From assembly GCF_000340215.1 (NCBI RefSeq), contig NW_006921532.1, positions 5,683,094 through 5,747,093 on the forward strand: a DNA stretch of 64,000 nucleotides. The letters run 5' to 3'. Each line of letters starts with the position of its first letter. The stretch's first letter is position 1. A program made the translations under genes and the position numbers. The notes beneath the pieces were generated by a model. The model was not told the DNA's origin. It did not search any database and saw only the letters and a list, made by a program, of their open reading frames with translations. The stretch comes from Pseudocercospora fijiensis CIRAD86 (lineage: Eukaryota > Ascomycota > Dothideomycetes > Mycosphaerellales > Mycosphaerellaceae). This document shows positions 45,707-57,730 of this stretch, in pieces.

Positions 45707-47927
45707 CTAGAGCTCCTTCTTCTCCTTGCCTGCCTGCTTCTCATCAACGGCCTTTTCAATGAAGATCTTGCCCATCTGAGCAGCCTCACGCCAGCCCTTT
45801 TGCCTGGACCAGAAGCGCTCGATCGGCGTGCTCTTCGTCAGACTAGCACGTCGAGCATCTTCTTCGAGAGTCTCCCTGGTCACCGGCGTGTCGTCTTCGC
45901 CAATCTGGGGAACGGGCGGTAGCTTCTCGAGGCTGTCCTTCACCAATTTCTGCCTGGTCAGGAATCTGTCGCGACGCTCTTTCTGTCGGCCTGGCGAATC
46001 GATCTTCGAAATGGCACTTCTCACGATACCGTGTACGATGAGGTACAAGTGCTCGCTGAAAAATATTGAGAGCAACAGTCCCCACGCTTTGATGTCATGC
46101 GGCCTGCCATCTGGTCCGACACCTTCATTTGAGAACATGTACGTCAAAGCCGCAGCAGTGATGCTTCCCAGCCAAGTGAGGAAGCTGAGTGCATCGAGCC
46201 ATGGACCGATAGTGTCTTCTCTCCACGGCGTAGGACGTTGCATCTCAACACAGATCTTGATAGCATCTGCTCTGAGCTCGAACCAATTATTGACCAGGTA
46301 ACTAAGCGGGACAAGCGGCCAGACCACGGAGAAGAGGCTGAGATATCCGAATTGAATGATCATTTCTCGCAGGTCGGTGTAAACATCGTAAGTTGGAAGT
46401 TCTGCTTCACTGCGGACGCGATCGAGGAATTCTTTCTCCTCGGCGGGGTCATCCGTAGCTGGAGATGGTTCGGCCTTGCTGGCTCGCATTTCCTTGAACT
46501 TGAGGAAGCCTTGTCGCTTGAGATAGGGAACGACCACTTCCATGGCAAAGTTGACGATGGAAGCTGTCACGGCGAAGTAGATGACCTGCTTGCGAAGCCG
46601 ATCCGAGTTGATGGTGTAATGATCTCCAGCCTTCGCAGTCTCAAGGTGACCCTCGCCCTTTGTGAAAAGGCGACTGAAGACATCGAGATACGGTACGAGA
46701 ACGGCACCAAAGGGAACGTAGACAAAAGCTGTCAATATGATGCCCATGTATGAGGTGATGAAGTCTAGGACAAAGAGCTTGCCGGTGTGCGATCGAGTGT
46801 ATTGAGAATCAGTCTCGTAATTCTCGTAGTCGTTAAGGCGCTTGGCTAGATCCGACATCGCACCCGTGAGCAACGGCAGGCAAGTCGTTAGTATGACCGT
46901 TGGCGCGAAAGTCAGGATAGATTTTCCAGGCCCATTATAGATCTCTCCGATGAAGATCTCGATGGCGAAGCAGAGGACGATGAGACTACCAAGGACCAGA
47001 ACTGCTGCAATGGCGAACGGCACCTGCAACGCTTGGCGCTTCAATCGCTCGGTCCATGGGAAGATCTTCTGCGTCTCTCCAGTAGCAGGGTCCTCAACTT
47101 CTTGCGTTGCAACAAATTCATGGCGCTTGCTTTCGATATTACTGACGCCACGTACGCCCCATCTTATGGAGAGATCACGCTCTTGGTGTCGCCACCATTC
47201 CACGAATATGGTCGACCAAAGGCAGAGAACGGCAGCATAGATGGGACTAAAGGAGCCTAGGAACAGGTATGCGAGAAGTCCAAAGGCGGTAGGAAAGAGC
47301 AGGAAGTTGAAGTATGTCTGCTCGAAAGCAAAATAAAATGCAACCTTCTCGCCAAATCTGTCGCGGATCTCGTCTAGGTCTTCGGTTTTGATAGTGTACT
47401 CGGTGGCCCACTTCTTGATCCAGTGTTTGTTGAAGGTGTGGTCGTGAAGCGAGAAAATGCTCTCGACGTATTCCCACTCTGGAGACTTGGGTCTAATGCC
47501 AGCTCCGCCCTCTTCCTCGTAGTTGGTGATCATCTGGTAGATGATACGAAGCCTCTCAGCATCGGTGAATGGATCCTCCTCCAGAGATGCTCGAACGTCT
47601 TGAGCTGGCTCTCCTGCCCGGACGCCGTAGATCCAGTCCTTCACGCGACTTCGATAGACTTCGGCAAGCATGTGCTCATCGCTGGCAACCTTGACGAAGA
47701 CGAGAATGCTGCTACCCTCCCCATGTCGTACTTCAGTCGCCAAGCCAACGGAGGAGAGTTTCTGGCATAGCTTTTCGAAGCCCGCGGCAGCTTTGGCCTT
47801 TTCTATCACGCATTGTTAGCTGTTGGATGCCAGATGATGACATGGGGTAGTTACCGGAAGGAGGAAATCTGTAGACTACAATATAGTCGACGCCCATATT
47901 GGTGTGCAGCGCCTGACTCTTGGCCAT
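45707..47927 (-). CDS. TMEM16/anoctamin (Ist2-like) membrane protein
   Basis: Exon 1 (47927-47855) encodes MAKSQALHTNMGVDYIVVYRF and is joined over a 52-nt intron to exon 2 (47802-45707), giving 722 residues, the normal length for fungal single-copy TMEM16 proteins such as Aspergillus afTMEM16 and yeast Ist2. After a cytosolic N-terminal domain (to about residue 180) come roughly ten hydrophobic helices, beginning FNFLLFPTAFGLLAYLF, with the family-typical QERDLSIRWGVRG loop. The C-terminus is charged and Lys-rich (DEKQAGKEKKEL). Known roles are calcium-activated lipid scrambling and ER-plasma-membrane contact. The short first exon is divergent from the SDR gene. Confidence 0.9.
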
Positions 47928-48306
47928 GGTGCCTGGTACCAATTGACTCGTGACCAGCTCGCTGATGGATCTGGGAAAAGTAGTACGTTTGTTCGGGGCC
48001 TCCAGCGGAAAGCTGGACTCGTCTTCGGACATTCAAGGAGGAGCAATATGGATGGAGAACACGTAGGAGGTGGAATGGTGGTGGCGGAGTCAATCGTGTA
48101 GGATGCGTAACGTGCTGCCGCTCGGCCAGCCAACTGAACGTGAATAGCAAGGAAAGTGTTGGTGTGCAACGTGTGGCAGTCGTCATTGCGCATGCGAGAG
48201 GCGCGTTGGGTTGGGCTGGGCTGGCGATTAGGTTTCGGCCGCACCAATCAAATATTGACGGCATTGATTGTAAGCGGAAGATGTCGTTATACTCACAATC
48301 ACTACA
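47928..48306. promoter_or_regulatory. Bidirectional upstream region, TMEM16 / SDR genes
   Basis: 379 bp separates the two divergent start codons. No defined factor site is claimed. Confidence 0.45.
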
Positions 48307-49250
48307 ATGGCCGTTCAATCGAGAGTGGCCGCCGTGACAGGCGCAAACAAGGGCATCGGAGTGGCCATTGGTCTGCACTGCGCACGCTTTCACGCAGTCT
48401 CCTTCACTGACAATGCCCAGTCCGCAACCTCGCCCTCGAGTATCCCCAGTCTCCATTGAAGTCGGGGCCATTTCTGATATATCTGACCGCAAGATCGCCC
48501 GAGCGTGGAGCTGAAGCAGTGAAAACATTGAACAACGACCCCGAGCTGAAGAACGCGAAAGTGCTGAGCCAAGATGGCGGCGATACGACCATCACCTATC
48601 ACGCGCTGGATATCAGCCAGGCAAAGAGTGTGCACGACTTCCGCGACTTCCTCCAGGAAAAGCACCCGGACGGTATAGACATCGTCATCAACAATGCAGG
48701 CATCGCACAACAGGGCTTCGACGCCACGGTTGTAAAAGAGACGCTGCAAACAAACTACTACGGCACAATTTCAGCTTGCCAATCGCTCTTGCCTCTCATC
48801 AGGGAAGGCGGCAGACTGGTCAACGTCTCCAGTATGGCTGGCAAGCTGAACAAGTACTCTGATGACATTACGAAGGCGTTCCTCGATGCATCCAAGAAAG
48901 AGCCGCAGACGGGCATTCCTGAGGTCACAGCTTTGATGCAAAAGTTCCAGAAAGCAGCCGATGCAGGGCAAGAGAAGGAGGCTGGCTTTCCGTCGGCCGC
49001 ATACGCTACGAGTAAAACTGGAGTTACGGCTTTCACAAAGTCACTGGCATTGGATCAGCATGCGAGGAGCAAGAACGTCCTGATCAACGCATGTTGTCCT
49101 GGATATGTCAAGACAGACATGACGCGTGGTGGAGGCAGAAAGAGTGCTGATGAAGGCGCGAAGACGCCTGTCATGCTCGCACTGCACGATATCGGCGGCA
49201 AGACAGGAGAGTACTGGCAGCATGAGGACATCGCCCAGTGGCGCGAATAG
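48307..49250 (+). CDS. Carbonyl-reductase-like short-chain dehydrogenase
   Basis: NADPH-dependent SDR of the CBR1 type. Exon 1 (48307-48370) encodes the cofactor loop TGANKGIG at residues 11-18; a 50-nt intron (48371-48420) splits a Val codon; exon 2 runs 48421-49250. The product is 297 residues. Further hallmarks are LTARSPERG after strand 2, NNAGIAQQG, VNVSSMAGKLN (catalytic Ser), the YATSK catalytic Tyr/Lys pair preceded by the insertion typical of CBR1, and CCPGYVKTDMTRGG. Substrates of this group are quinones and xenobiotic or lipid carbonyls. No signal peptide, so cytosolic. Confidence 0.92.
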
Positions 49251-49933
49251 ATGCAGCTTGATAAAATGTGAAGGCTAGAACTGGACCCAACCAGCGGTAC
49301 AGCTTTCCGACAGTGCGTGGCCTTCAATGTGAGAGCACCTGGAATGTCAAAACACCTGGATGCCGTGAAGAGCAGGCACTCACATATTCTCATTCTCGCT
49401 TCCTTCCTGGATGCTCGAACTTGCTGACATGAGTTGCAGCTTTGGTACTCCCACTGTGCCGAAATGTTTGATGATCTCCCACGATCGAATGATCAGGTCC
49501 GGTCGAGCTTACTTGGATCGCAGCTCTTCACTCGATAGAGCATCATGTATTGACCATAGCGATCAGCAAACGCGTTTTCGGGCACCGAACGATGGTCATT
49601 GAACCTATGATCCACTACAGGCAATGTCCGCAGCAGCGTATGGCACTCCGTACACTCGTCACTCGCCACAGCCGCGGTATCGAACTTGTCTCGGTATTTC
49701 CGAGTTCCTCATAGCTCAGCAGCGAGACATGGTCTAATTCTAGAATGTCTATTTGTTCTGGCAGGCACGCATATCTCTGCATTGAATTCCCATAGCCTTG
49801 GGGAAGATCTTAGATCGAGTCGCGTGCTCCGTGATTCGTCTTGCTTCATTGATGGCATAGCAGCTCTGCAGCGAAATCGATTTGACATTGAAGCTGGACG
49901 TTCAACCAAAAATCGAGCGCAATTCCCCAATTC
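49251..49933. other. Intergenic region
   Basis: Lies between the convergent SDR and MYND genes. No gene, RNA or repeat is seen. Confidence 0.45.
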
Positions 49934-50788
49934 TTACTCGTCTTGAACTTCTTCACCATCTGCTCCACTCCCATCTTCCGCAATCAATCTCGACTTCGCC
50001 AACCTAGCAAGTCCCCCATCCTTACTCAAATGCAGCGCCTTTCCCCTGGTCTCCAGATCCATCGCACAAACGCTCTTATGCACCGCCCAATCCCTCCTCT
50101 GACACTCATCAGAACAATAAGCAGCAGTCCCACACCTCCCACACCTCTTCAACTCCCCTTCCTCACCATCCCCACAACTCGTACACTGCCCCAGATCCAA
50201 CGCCCGATACAACCAGTGCGGACTAATCGCAATCCCATCCTCAAAAGCATCACCAACCTCAAACTCCACAAAAAAATCATGTCTCATCTTCTTCCCCGTT
50301 TGCCACCGTTTCTTCCAAACCAAATCTCTGACAAAAGACCGAGCCATGTTCTCAATCTTCTCCACATCTTCCACGATCTCTTCGCCTAGCATGGTTTCTT
50401 GCGGGTCAGGGATCCATTTTCCCGAGGGAGAAGTGATGAGGTATGTGATGAGAATTTTGTAATGGCCGTGATTGTCGAGCAGACCGAATGCGATTTGATT
50501 CCGGATTCGGGAAATTTCGAGCTGTGTTTCGTCGGGTTCGCCGTGTTGGATTTTGAGGTTCCAGGTGAATGACAGCCAGGTTTTGAAGTCTAGGAAGGCG
50601 TGTAGGGCGTCGGGACACCAGTTGTAGAGGACTGTTGCGAGGCCGATGGCTGGGGTGAGGTTGCTGGTGGCTGTTCCTTTTGTGAACGTGTCTTCTTTGA
50701 TGATCTCGAGGGGTCTTCCATCTATGTATAGTTCGTCGTCTGGTTGGTCTGGTATTCTGAGATGGCTTAAGGACATCAAGGTGGCCAT
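49934..50788 (-). CDS. MYND zinc-finger protein
   Basis: The open frame extends to 50890, but the ATG at 50788 (MATLMSLSHLRIPDQPDD) is a likelier start; the product then has 284 residues. A MYND finger lies at about residues 202-241, with the expected spacing of seven Cys and one His (CTSCGDG, CGRCGTAAYCSDECQ, HKSVC). The N-terminal 200 residues have no SET domain motif and no other domain that I recognise. MYND fingers mediate protein contacts with Pro-rich partners. The tail is acidic. No introns needed. Confidence 0.8.
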   Translation of the reverse strand: MATLMSLSHLRIPDQPDDELYIDGRPLEIIKEDTFTKGTATSNLTPAIGLATVLYNWCPDALHAFLDFKTWLSFTWNLKIQHGEPDETQLEISRIRNQIAFGLLDNHGHYKILITYLITSPSGKWIPDPQETMLGEEIVEDVEKIENMARSFVRDLVWKKRWQTGKKMRHDFFVEFEVGDAFEDGIAISPHWLYRALDLGQCTSCGDGEEGELKRCGRCGTAAYCSDECQRRDWAVHKSVCAMDLETRGKALHLSKDGGLARLAKSRLIAEDGSGADGEEVQDE

Positions 50789-51042
50789 CGTCTGAATGTC
50801 CGTGTGGTTTCGAAGGAAATCGCGAGGCGAGGTAGAAGAAATTGCGAATTGATGACAGCCAAGTGAAGTATTAATCAATTTGCTGGGCACGTTTCAACAC
50901 GGCGTCGACACACGGGACGATGAGAGGCATATAGAGGGCGTGGAGGTTAGGCGATCATGACTTCTTTCTGTGTTCATACAGTCGTGATGTTAAAACAGAT
51001 GCTTCAGCTATGTACTGTTCTCCTGCTCTAAACTCGCTTCTT

Positions 51043-52921
51043 TCAGCCGCCAAACATCTTATTGAAGATCTTGTCGAACACATTCCTGTAAGGTGCTTGA
51101 ACGAAGTTCCGTTGATACTAGAAGAAGTTAGCAAACTGCCAAATTGTTCTCTGTGGCGTTTGACTCACCTCTTCAATCTCCTTGACCTCACCCTGCAGGT
51201 CAACTTCCTCCGGCTTGTACCACTTGGTCCGATGAATGAGCTTCCATCCGACAAAGAGAACGGGCGTGAGGAAGACCATGAAGTAGCTAAAGACAAACGT
51301 GGAAGCTTCCCAGGATCCAGGAAGGAACACGGTGTAGCCACCAACAATGGCCATGACCGCAGTCCAGCAGAATCCGTAGATTGCAACGTACGGCTGGCCA
51401 ATGGATTTGTACGGGAGCGAATCGCGACTGATACCCTGGGCCTTCAGTGCCCGCATCCACATTAGGAAGGTGAAGCACATGATGGCAAAGTTGATCAGTT
51501 GCGAGGCGGTGATGAGATTGACGAACCAGCCAAGGACCTTTGCAGAGCCAGAGCTGACTGAGAGGAATGCCAGCAGGCAGATTGCAAGAATAGCGATCAC
51601 AGTATTGTAAGGAACACCAATCCTATTGGTCTTGATCATGAGCTTCGGTGCTTTGCCTTCGAGTGCGAGGCCGAAGAGGCTGCGAGATGCGCAGTACATG
51701 TAGCTGTTTCCGGCAGAGAACGCAGATGCCAAAACCAGAGCATTCACGATGTGTGGAAGGACATCGATGCGGAGACGATTCATGGCCACGACGTACGGCG
51801 AAGCTGCGGCACCTGGAAGGCCATCCTCAAAAGCCGCTGTCAGTTCTGCATCGTTGTATGGCACCAAAATACCGACGCAGAGGGCACCCAGAACGAAGAA
51901 GGTAGTCAAGCGGTAGAAGACAGCATTGTAAGCCTTGGGCATGACTTTTCGTGGATTCTCCGCCTCACCAGCTGCCATTGAGACATAATCAGGGCCAGCG
52001 ATGGTGAAGGATGCCTGGATTAAGCATTGCAGGAATCCGAGGAAGTAGCCTAGGTTGCCTTCGTAATACAGAGGCTTGAATGCGCCTGGATTATTCCAGT
52101 ATCTGAAGCCAAAACGGTCTCCTAGGGGATTGCCACCAAGCATCACAATGAATGTGAAGATGATGAGGCCGATGATGAGCAACACTTTGCCTAAGGCGGC
52201 CCAGAACTCGACCTCGCCGTACCACTTTACATTGACGAGGTTGATGCAAGCGTATAGCACAATGATAATGGCAATGACGGCGCCGGTGGGTAATGCATCG
52301 GACCAGAATCGAATAATGACATCGCAAGCGGTGATTTCGAAAGGGACCAGAATTGCCTCAAAGACGAAGAAGTTCCACCCGGCGGCAAAGCCGAAAGATC
52401 TAAGAGCTGTCAGTGGAAGCAATTCGGGGGCGGCTCGCCGATGACTTACTCATCAACATATCGCCCAGCAAAACGAATGAAAGGCGACGAGATGGGCAAG
52501 TAGGTAACCATTTCGGCCATACAAAGCGTCACAGCCAGGACCACGGAACACCTGCAGCTTGTCAGTGCCGTACCTGTGCCAAGTACCAATATGTGGATAT
52601 CTACCAGAAGGTGAAGGCAATGAATAAACTACCGGGACCGCCATTGAGCAAGCCTCTGCCAATTTGCACATAGAGCGCAGTGCCAATAGTCCCACCAATG
52701 CCGATGAGTTGAATGTGTCGCGGCTTCAATCTCCTGTGTGTATCATCGTGAACGCCGCTGACATTATACGAAGCAACTGAGGCCCGTCTTTCGACATCCT
52801 GGTTGTTGTATGCTGGAAGCTCTGTTGTATCGCCAGTGACACCATAATCCTTGGTTTCGGTCTTGGCCCCATCCCCAGTCTGCGTTCGCTTGAAGGGGGA
52901 TCGGGCTTTGAAGGCGTCCAT
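51043..52921 (-). CDS. Amino-acid permease (fungal YAT/AAT family)
   Basis: Plasma-membrane amino-acid/proton symporter. Four exons (52921-52605, 52551-52450, 52399-51169, 51117-51043) with introns of 50-53 nt encode 574 residues. A hydrophilic N-terminus of about 70 residues precedes helix 1, which carries the family signature HIQLIGIGGTIGTALYVQIG. About twelve hydrophobic helices follow; conserved pieces include FIRFAGRYVDESFGFAAGWN, SFTIAGPDYVSMAAGEAENPRK and SYMYCASRSLFGLALEGKAPK. The C-terminal exon adds QRNFVQAPYRNVFDKIF. Substrate range (general, proline or other) cannot be judged from sequence alone. An upstream in-frame ATG at 53029 is a less likely start. Confidence 0.9.
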
Positions 52922-54054
52922 GTTGACCGCAATGTCGGGAGCTCTGTCCGCATCAGTGCAGCATGAGAATAGTGAGAGGGTAGAAAGGATTGGATAGTTC
53001 GACAGCAACTGTGCTGAACCGATGGACAAGGTCGAGCACTAGCCACGTACTTAACTAAGCCATGATCGGGGTGCTCGCTGCTGATAAGACGGCGGTTGTC
53101 CTTCCAAAATCTTGGGCAGACAAGCTAGCACTCTCCAAGAGTTGATGGCTGTGGCGGGCGTGTCGAACTTCAGGGCCTGGATCCGAACCACTACGATGGC
53201 GTCGAGCGCAATGCGGGACTCGGAATGCCAAGATAGACTATCAGCAGCTGGAGCCAGGCCAAAATCCATGAAGATGTGTTAATCCTAGACTCAGCCGAAG
53301 AAGCAGTATAGTGATTATGCGGTTTGTTCGAATTGTAGAAGAAGCCGCTTCAAGGCAAAAGATGCGTGGCGAATATTTCCTTTCGACATCCTCGTGGAGA
53401 CGTCTTTCAACACGCAGCGTGCGCCAAGGATACACATCTCTTGGTCTCTGGGCAGCGTCGGCGCACGCGAGCTCCTGCTTAGGGTAAGCAATGACAAGAA
53501 GTTTGTTCGACTGGTTACACAGCAGCGGCGTAGAGGTGGGCAACTTGCATGAACGGACGTGGAATACGAAGAAGCCATGTCCCAAGGCGATCACAAGAGG
53601 TAGCACGATGATGAAGGAGGAGTTTGGTATAATGCATTTGCGTTCGCTGCTCATGGGAGCAGTCATGGGTATCTCAGCTTAGCACTTCCTAGCGCCAAAA
53701 TCAATGCTACCCATCCATATCATGCGACAACTTCTCATCCAGTAAAGGCTTGCCTCATTCGAGCCGCCAGCCGCCAGACGCAAGAAGCGCCTGAAGTGCC
53801 AGTATATCTCCCAAACGCCTGGAAAGCACCGAGATCAGTCCTGCCGCCATCCTGTGTAGTAGAGGGTAGACAGCAGAACGTAAAGCGGTGCGAAAGATCA
53901 CGACCGATGTCGCGCCAATTGGTGTTTGCGCCAGTAATGAATTATGCCACCCTGATCGTAGTGTCGTGATGTCGTAGTGCTCATGTTGTTAGTATTAATG
54001 TCATGCAGCAGTCGCAACGTCGTTGGAGACGCGCCTGCGGTGTGAGAGATGTGC
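52922..54054. other. Intergenic region
   Basis: Upstream of the permease gene and downstream of the gene at 54055. Several short open frames lack coding features; no gene called. Confidence 0.45.
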
Positions 54055-55765
54055 CTAGGCGCGAGCTGAGCGAGTGCCACTCCGTGAGCGCTTGCTTGGA
54101 GCAGCGGAAGAGGCGTCCTCGACAGCTTCACGCTTGCGACCAGCCTTGGTGCGTGGCCAATTGTCGAAAGGACTGCAGGCCTTGCGCCGACCAGCTGCAG
54201 GAGAGCGACTGCACTCTGCTGAGGCTGGCTCTTCGTCCTCAATGACTGGGGTAAGCTGGGTTTGAACTCGCTTTGTCCGAGCACGAGCTGGTGTCGGTGC
54301 CGGCGGCGCATCCTTGCCATCTGGCGTCATTGACATCGGCTCTGGAGTGCCTTCTTGGTAGACTGGAATGTCGTTGATCGCAACCTTCTTCTTGCGACTA
54401 CTGCGCTGAGGAGTCGGCAAAACGGCAGCAGCACCCTCATCATCGGCGTCCAAAGTTTCATCAAAGCTCGGAATGTCTTCGTGCTGCTTTGTCCGAGTAG
54501 TGCGAGAAGTGGTAGGAGGACTCATAAATGGCTTGGAGCGAGCCTTGGTCTTGGCTGGAGTCGTGTGCTGGGCTGGAACGGATGGATCGACTTCCTGAAT
54601 GTTGATGATAGGAGCATCCGACATGTCGATATCGGTCTCAGCTTCCTCGTCGGCAGTGTCATGCTGTCGAATGTATCCACCCTCGTCAATGTCCCTATCG
54701 TTGTTCTGACGAGCCCACAGCAGGCGTGGCGTAATGTTGCTGCGAGTGATCGGGCGTGTGTCGCCGGCAGCACGCTTCAGAGCGCGTTGCCGCGAGCTCT
54801 CTCCGAGGTCAGGGCCGTCAACATCCTCAAATTTCTTGTACACCTTGCGGCCGCGGCTAGAAATGATTAGTGATTTGCAAGTGCATAAAGTTGATAGTGA
54901 CTTACAATGTGTAGACGATGCCCTGTTCCTGCTTGGCAGCAGAGTCCATCCGCTGCTCGTCGTACAGATCCTGTGCGCTGCGACGAGATCGTGGTGGTGG
55001 GCTTGGAGAGCTATCCCACTGACGAGCGCGTTCGTGAGCTGGTGGCGCAGAGCTGGTAGCACGACCTCGAAATACATTGCCGCTGGACTTGTCGACCTCA
55101 GGAACACGAGCTTGAGTCTCGGTGTAGATGGTGAAGTCGTTGCCCTTGCGCTTTGGCTTGTTGGCGTCGAGATCGAAAGCACCCGTCTTGCTGGCTAGGG
55201 CAGCCTTGTGCTTGCGGCTCTGCTGCGGAGTCGGCATAGCGTCGTTCGGGTTCTCCGGCTGGAAATGAAGCACTCGAGCGGTATCCTGGAGACTGGCTGC
55301 ACGCTGGCGCTTCCGGGCTGGTGTCATGGAAGGCGTCTTAGATGGAGTTGGGAGCATGGCGGACTTGTTGCTTGAAGGCGCGGCGAGTGTCTTATGGTCG
55401 CCTTGAGCATTCCTATTGTCGTCGTCTAGGCCATTGTCTGCGTGAGCGGAAATCGCGCCGAGCCGTGGTTGCATAGGTGATGCAGGTGGGGTGGACAGGG
55501 CATCCGAAACAGCAAAGCTAAGCTTGCGGCCCGCTATGTTTGGTGTGACAGGCGGAAGGGAGGAATTTGCAGAGGACTTGAAGCTGCTCGAAGCGCTCAC
55601 GTTTGCGCTGCTGTACGGGTTGGTGTTGAGGGTGCTGCGAGTGCTTCGGCGCGGCGGGCTGTCAAGGAAGCTGCCATGCAGCGGCGTTGGCGGGACGTGG
55701 AGGTGAGCGCGCGTGCGGCGCGGTGGAGTGGACGGGGTGTCCATCTCAACGGCCATGCTTTTCAC
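54055..55765 (-). CDS. Unidentified disordered nuclear-type protein
   Basis: Exons 55765-54906 and 54856-54055 across a 49-nt intron (donor gtaagt, acceptor tctag) encode 553 residues; the ATG at 55756 is an alternative start. The chain is almost wholly low complexity, rich in Ser, Thr, Pro, Lys and Arg, with many TP/SP sites (DTPSTPPRRTR, STPPASPM, PTPSKTPSMTPARKR) that would suit phosphorylation by cyclin-dependent kinases, and several basic patches like nuclear signals (SSRKKK, GRKREA, SKRSR). Two segments look conserved: VYTFRGRKVYKKFEDVDGPD around the splice junction and CSPFDNWPRTKAGRKRE near the end. I cannot name the family. Divergent from DUO1 over about 750 bp. Confidence 0.7.
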
Positions 55766-56515
55766 GCGGGCCTGATGTGAGCGCGCTGGCGCAGTGCGCC
55801 TGTTGCTGGGGAGATTTGGTGGGTGTATGCGAGTTGAGGGCCTGCAAGTTCACCTGGTTAGCAAGTGTCTCTCTGCAATATCTTCCTGCGACAATGCTGC
55901 TGGAGGCAGATCCAGCAGGCGTGAGTGGCTTGGCAGGCGTACGAGTTGATGGCTTCGGCGGTGGCTTTACTGTATGGGTGGTGTGAACGTACAGGTGTGA
56001 AAGCCAGCGTTTCTTCAGTGTGAGTCGGAATTCGGCCTTGGCACACTTTTCACCGATCCCGTCTCTTGCCTCCTCTTCTTGCAGACCGTTGAGAGAATTG
56101 GACCTGAGCCACCAAATGCGCTTCTCCCGCCCTGTAGCTCAATGCGCAGCTCCCAAGCAATATCTCTTTCTCCGCGATCCGTATTGTTGTATTTACTATC
56201 TCTAGGTCTCGACCAAAAATGTATGCGCTCGTTGTTGTATGTCGTTGTCGATGGTGAAGGTGTGCATCGCGAAGGTGAAGCGTAAAGTGTGCAAATGGGC
56301 GTGGCTGGATTGACGTCTGACATCCCTGCCTCGCCCTGCAGATTCGGCTCCCGCACCACGCGTCAAGATGCCGATCGAAGGCTTTCATCACACGCGCGAT
56401 ATCCACATCAAAGCTGATCTGTTTGGCTATTGAGGGTCGGCATTCTGATGTCAGTACTGAAAGACACGTCGACAACACAATAGCCATCTGCCCAACCCGC
56501 CAATCGCTGTGCAAC
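55766..56515. promoter_or_regulatory. Shared upstream region, disordered protein / DUO1
   Basis: Both genes are transcribed away from this 750-bp stretch. If the disordered protein is cell-cycle linked, shared control with a kinetochore gene would make sense, but no motif evidence supports that. Confidence 0.35.
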
Positions 56516-57247
56516 ATGTCGAAAGATCTGGGCGGGTCCGGCGCACCAAACATTGCGAAATTGAGCCTGGAGGACACCGACGAAGATCTGTTCGCAAGCC
56601 CAGAGAGCGGCGCGACCACACAAAAGCACACTCCCATCTCGACCAGCAATGTCTCTGCTTCAGCTAAGCAGCAGGTACGACCGCTGTCTAAGCAAGATGT
56701 CGAAGAAGCACGAAATGCGCAGCTGCGGGCGGAGTTGGAGAAAGTGCGCGAGGTAAACAGGGTGATAGAAGGAGTCACCGCGAGCTTGACCAAGGCAAAG
56801 GCACATATGGAGACGGTGCACAAGACTGTCAACAATGCTTCGACCTTGCTTGCTACTTGGACTCGCATCCTTGGCCAGACCGAGCACAACCAGAGGGTGA
56901 TACTCAACCCGAACTTTCAGGGTGCATCGCAGGACCTCGAAGATATCGAGAACGATGAGATGAGACGACAACATGAGTCTGAGAGGAAAGCCCTCGAGGA
57001 ACAGCGGAGACGAGAGGAGGCGCAAAGAAAGGCCGAGGAGGAGGAGAGAAGAAAAGCTGCTGCTGTTGCGACCGGCACTCGTGGCGTGCGCCGGACGAGG
57101 AGTGTCAGAGGCACATCTAGCTCCACTCGCGGCTATGGCCGGGTTGACAGCCAAACGGGACGAGGGAGAGGCACTGGTGACACGCGAGGCACAGCTGCTA
57201 GCCGAGCGTCAAGTGCAGCAAGAGGGAGAGGGCGAGGATTGGGATGA
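56516..57247 (+). CDS. DUO1: DASH/Dam1 complex subunit Duo1
   Basis: Outer-kinetochore protein that, within the ten-subunit DASH ring, couples chromosomes to microtubule ends. The frame is open upstream, but MSKDLGGSGAPNIAKLSLED at 56516 is the natural start; the product has 243 residues. The Duo1 core is at about residues 60-145: two helices with LRAELEKVREVNRVIEG and AKAHMETVHKTVNNASTLL, followed by the WTRILGQTEHNQRVILNPNF segment. A highly charged coiled coil (RRREEAQRKAEEEERRKAA) and a Gly/Arg-rich tail ending in RGRGRGLG follow, the latter probably for microtubule binding. No intron. Confidence 0.85.
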   Translation: MSKDLGGSGAPNIAKLSLEDTDEDLFASPESGATTQKHTPISTSNVSASAKQQVRPLSKQDVEEARNAQLRAELEKVREVNRVIEGVTASLTKAKAHMETVHKTVNNASTLLATWTRILGQTEHNQRVILNPNFQGASQDLEDIENDEMRRQHESERKALEEQRRREEAQRKAEEEERRKAAAVATGTRGVRRTRSVRGTSSSTRGYGRVDSQTGRGRGTGDTRGTAASRASSAARGRGRGLG

Positions 57248-57424
57248 AATGAACCTGCGTCCGGAAAGCTTCATCACGATTTTCGCTTGCTGATCTGGAT
57301 CATGGAATCATGTCGAACACACTCATTACCCGGATTCGCGGTGCACTAGCAACACGCGTGCACAGAGCCACGACTGTCAGTAAGTGTATCCTATCCTATC
57401 CTTTCCCTTCCCCAATCCTCGTAT

Positions 57425-57498
57425 GATGAGAACCATTCGTTTACCCAGCTCACTCATATGCTACGGCAAGTGCTGCGAACACGTAATTTTCTACCTGA
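57425..57498. repeat. 74-bp direct repeat, copy 1
   Basis: Starts gatgagaaccattcgtttac. Matches 57731-57804 at about 72 of 74 positions, both differences being G/A transitions; the copies are 306 bp apart. Confidence 0.85.
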
Positions 57499-57730
57499 CA
57501 TGCTTTCGCCCTTCTTTTGAGCCACCCTCGCGACACACAAGCTGCTTGAACATTCCTGACCAATGCATAGGTTCAGCAACCCACGTAGCACCACCCGTCC
57601 ATTCCGCACCAATGCTCATCATAATCTGCATGTCAGCATCCCATCAACGAATTTCAAGCTCAAGACTAAGGGCTCGACTGTATGGTACGCATTCTATTTC
57701 CTCTCTGCTAATGACCTTGCGAATCTTCGT

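Noticed and set aside
43124..49250. Secondary-metabolite gene cluster (FAD oxidase plus SDR)
   Set aside because: No PKS, NRPS, terpene synthase or cluster regulator lies nearby, and a TMEM16 gene intervenes.
54355..55198. Plus-strand open frames of 171 and 154 codons
   Set aside because: Antisense to the disordered protein gene; compositional shadows without start context or domains.
56050..56907. Minus-strand open frame of 285 codons overlapping DUO1
   Set aside because: It lies antisense to the well-supported DUO1 gene and its translation is Cys/Ser/Leu-rich without any motif; it is a shadow of the coding strand.
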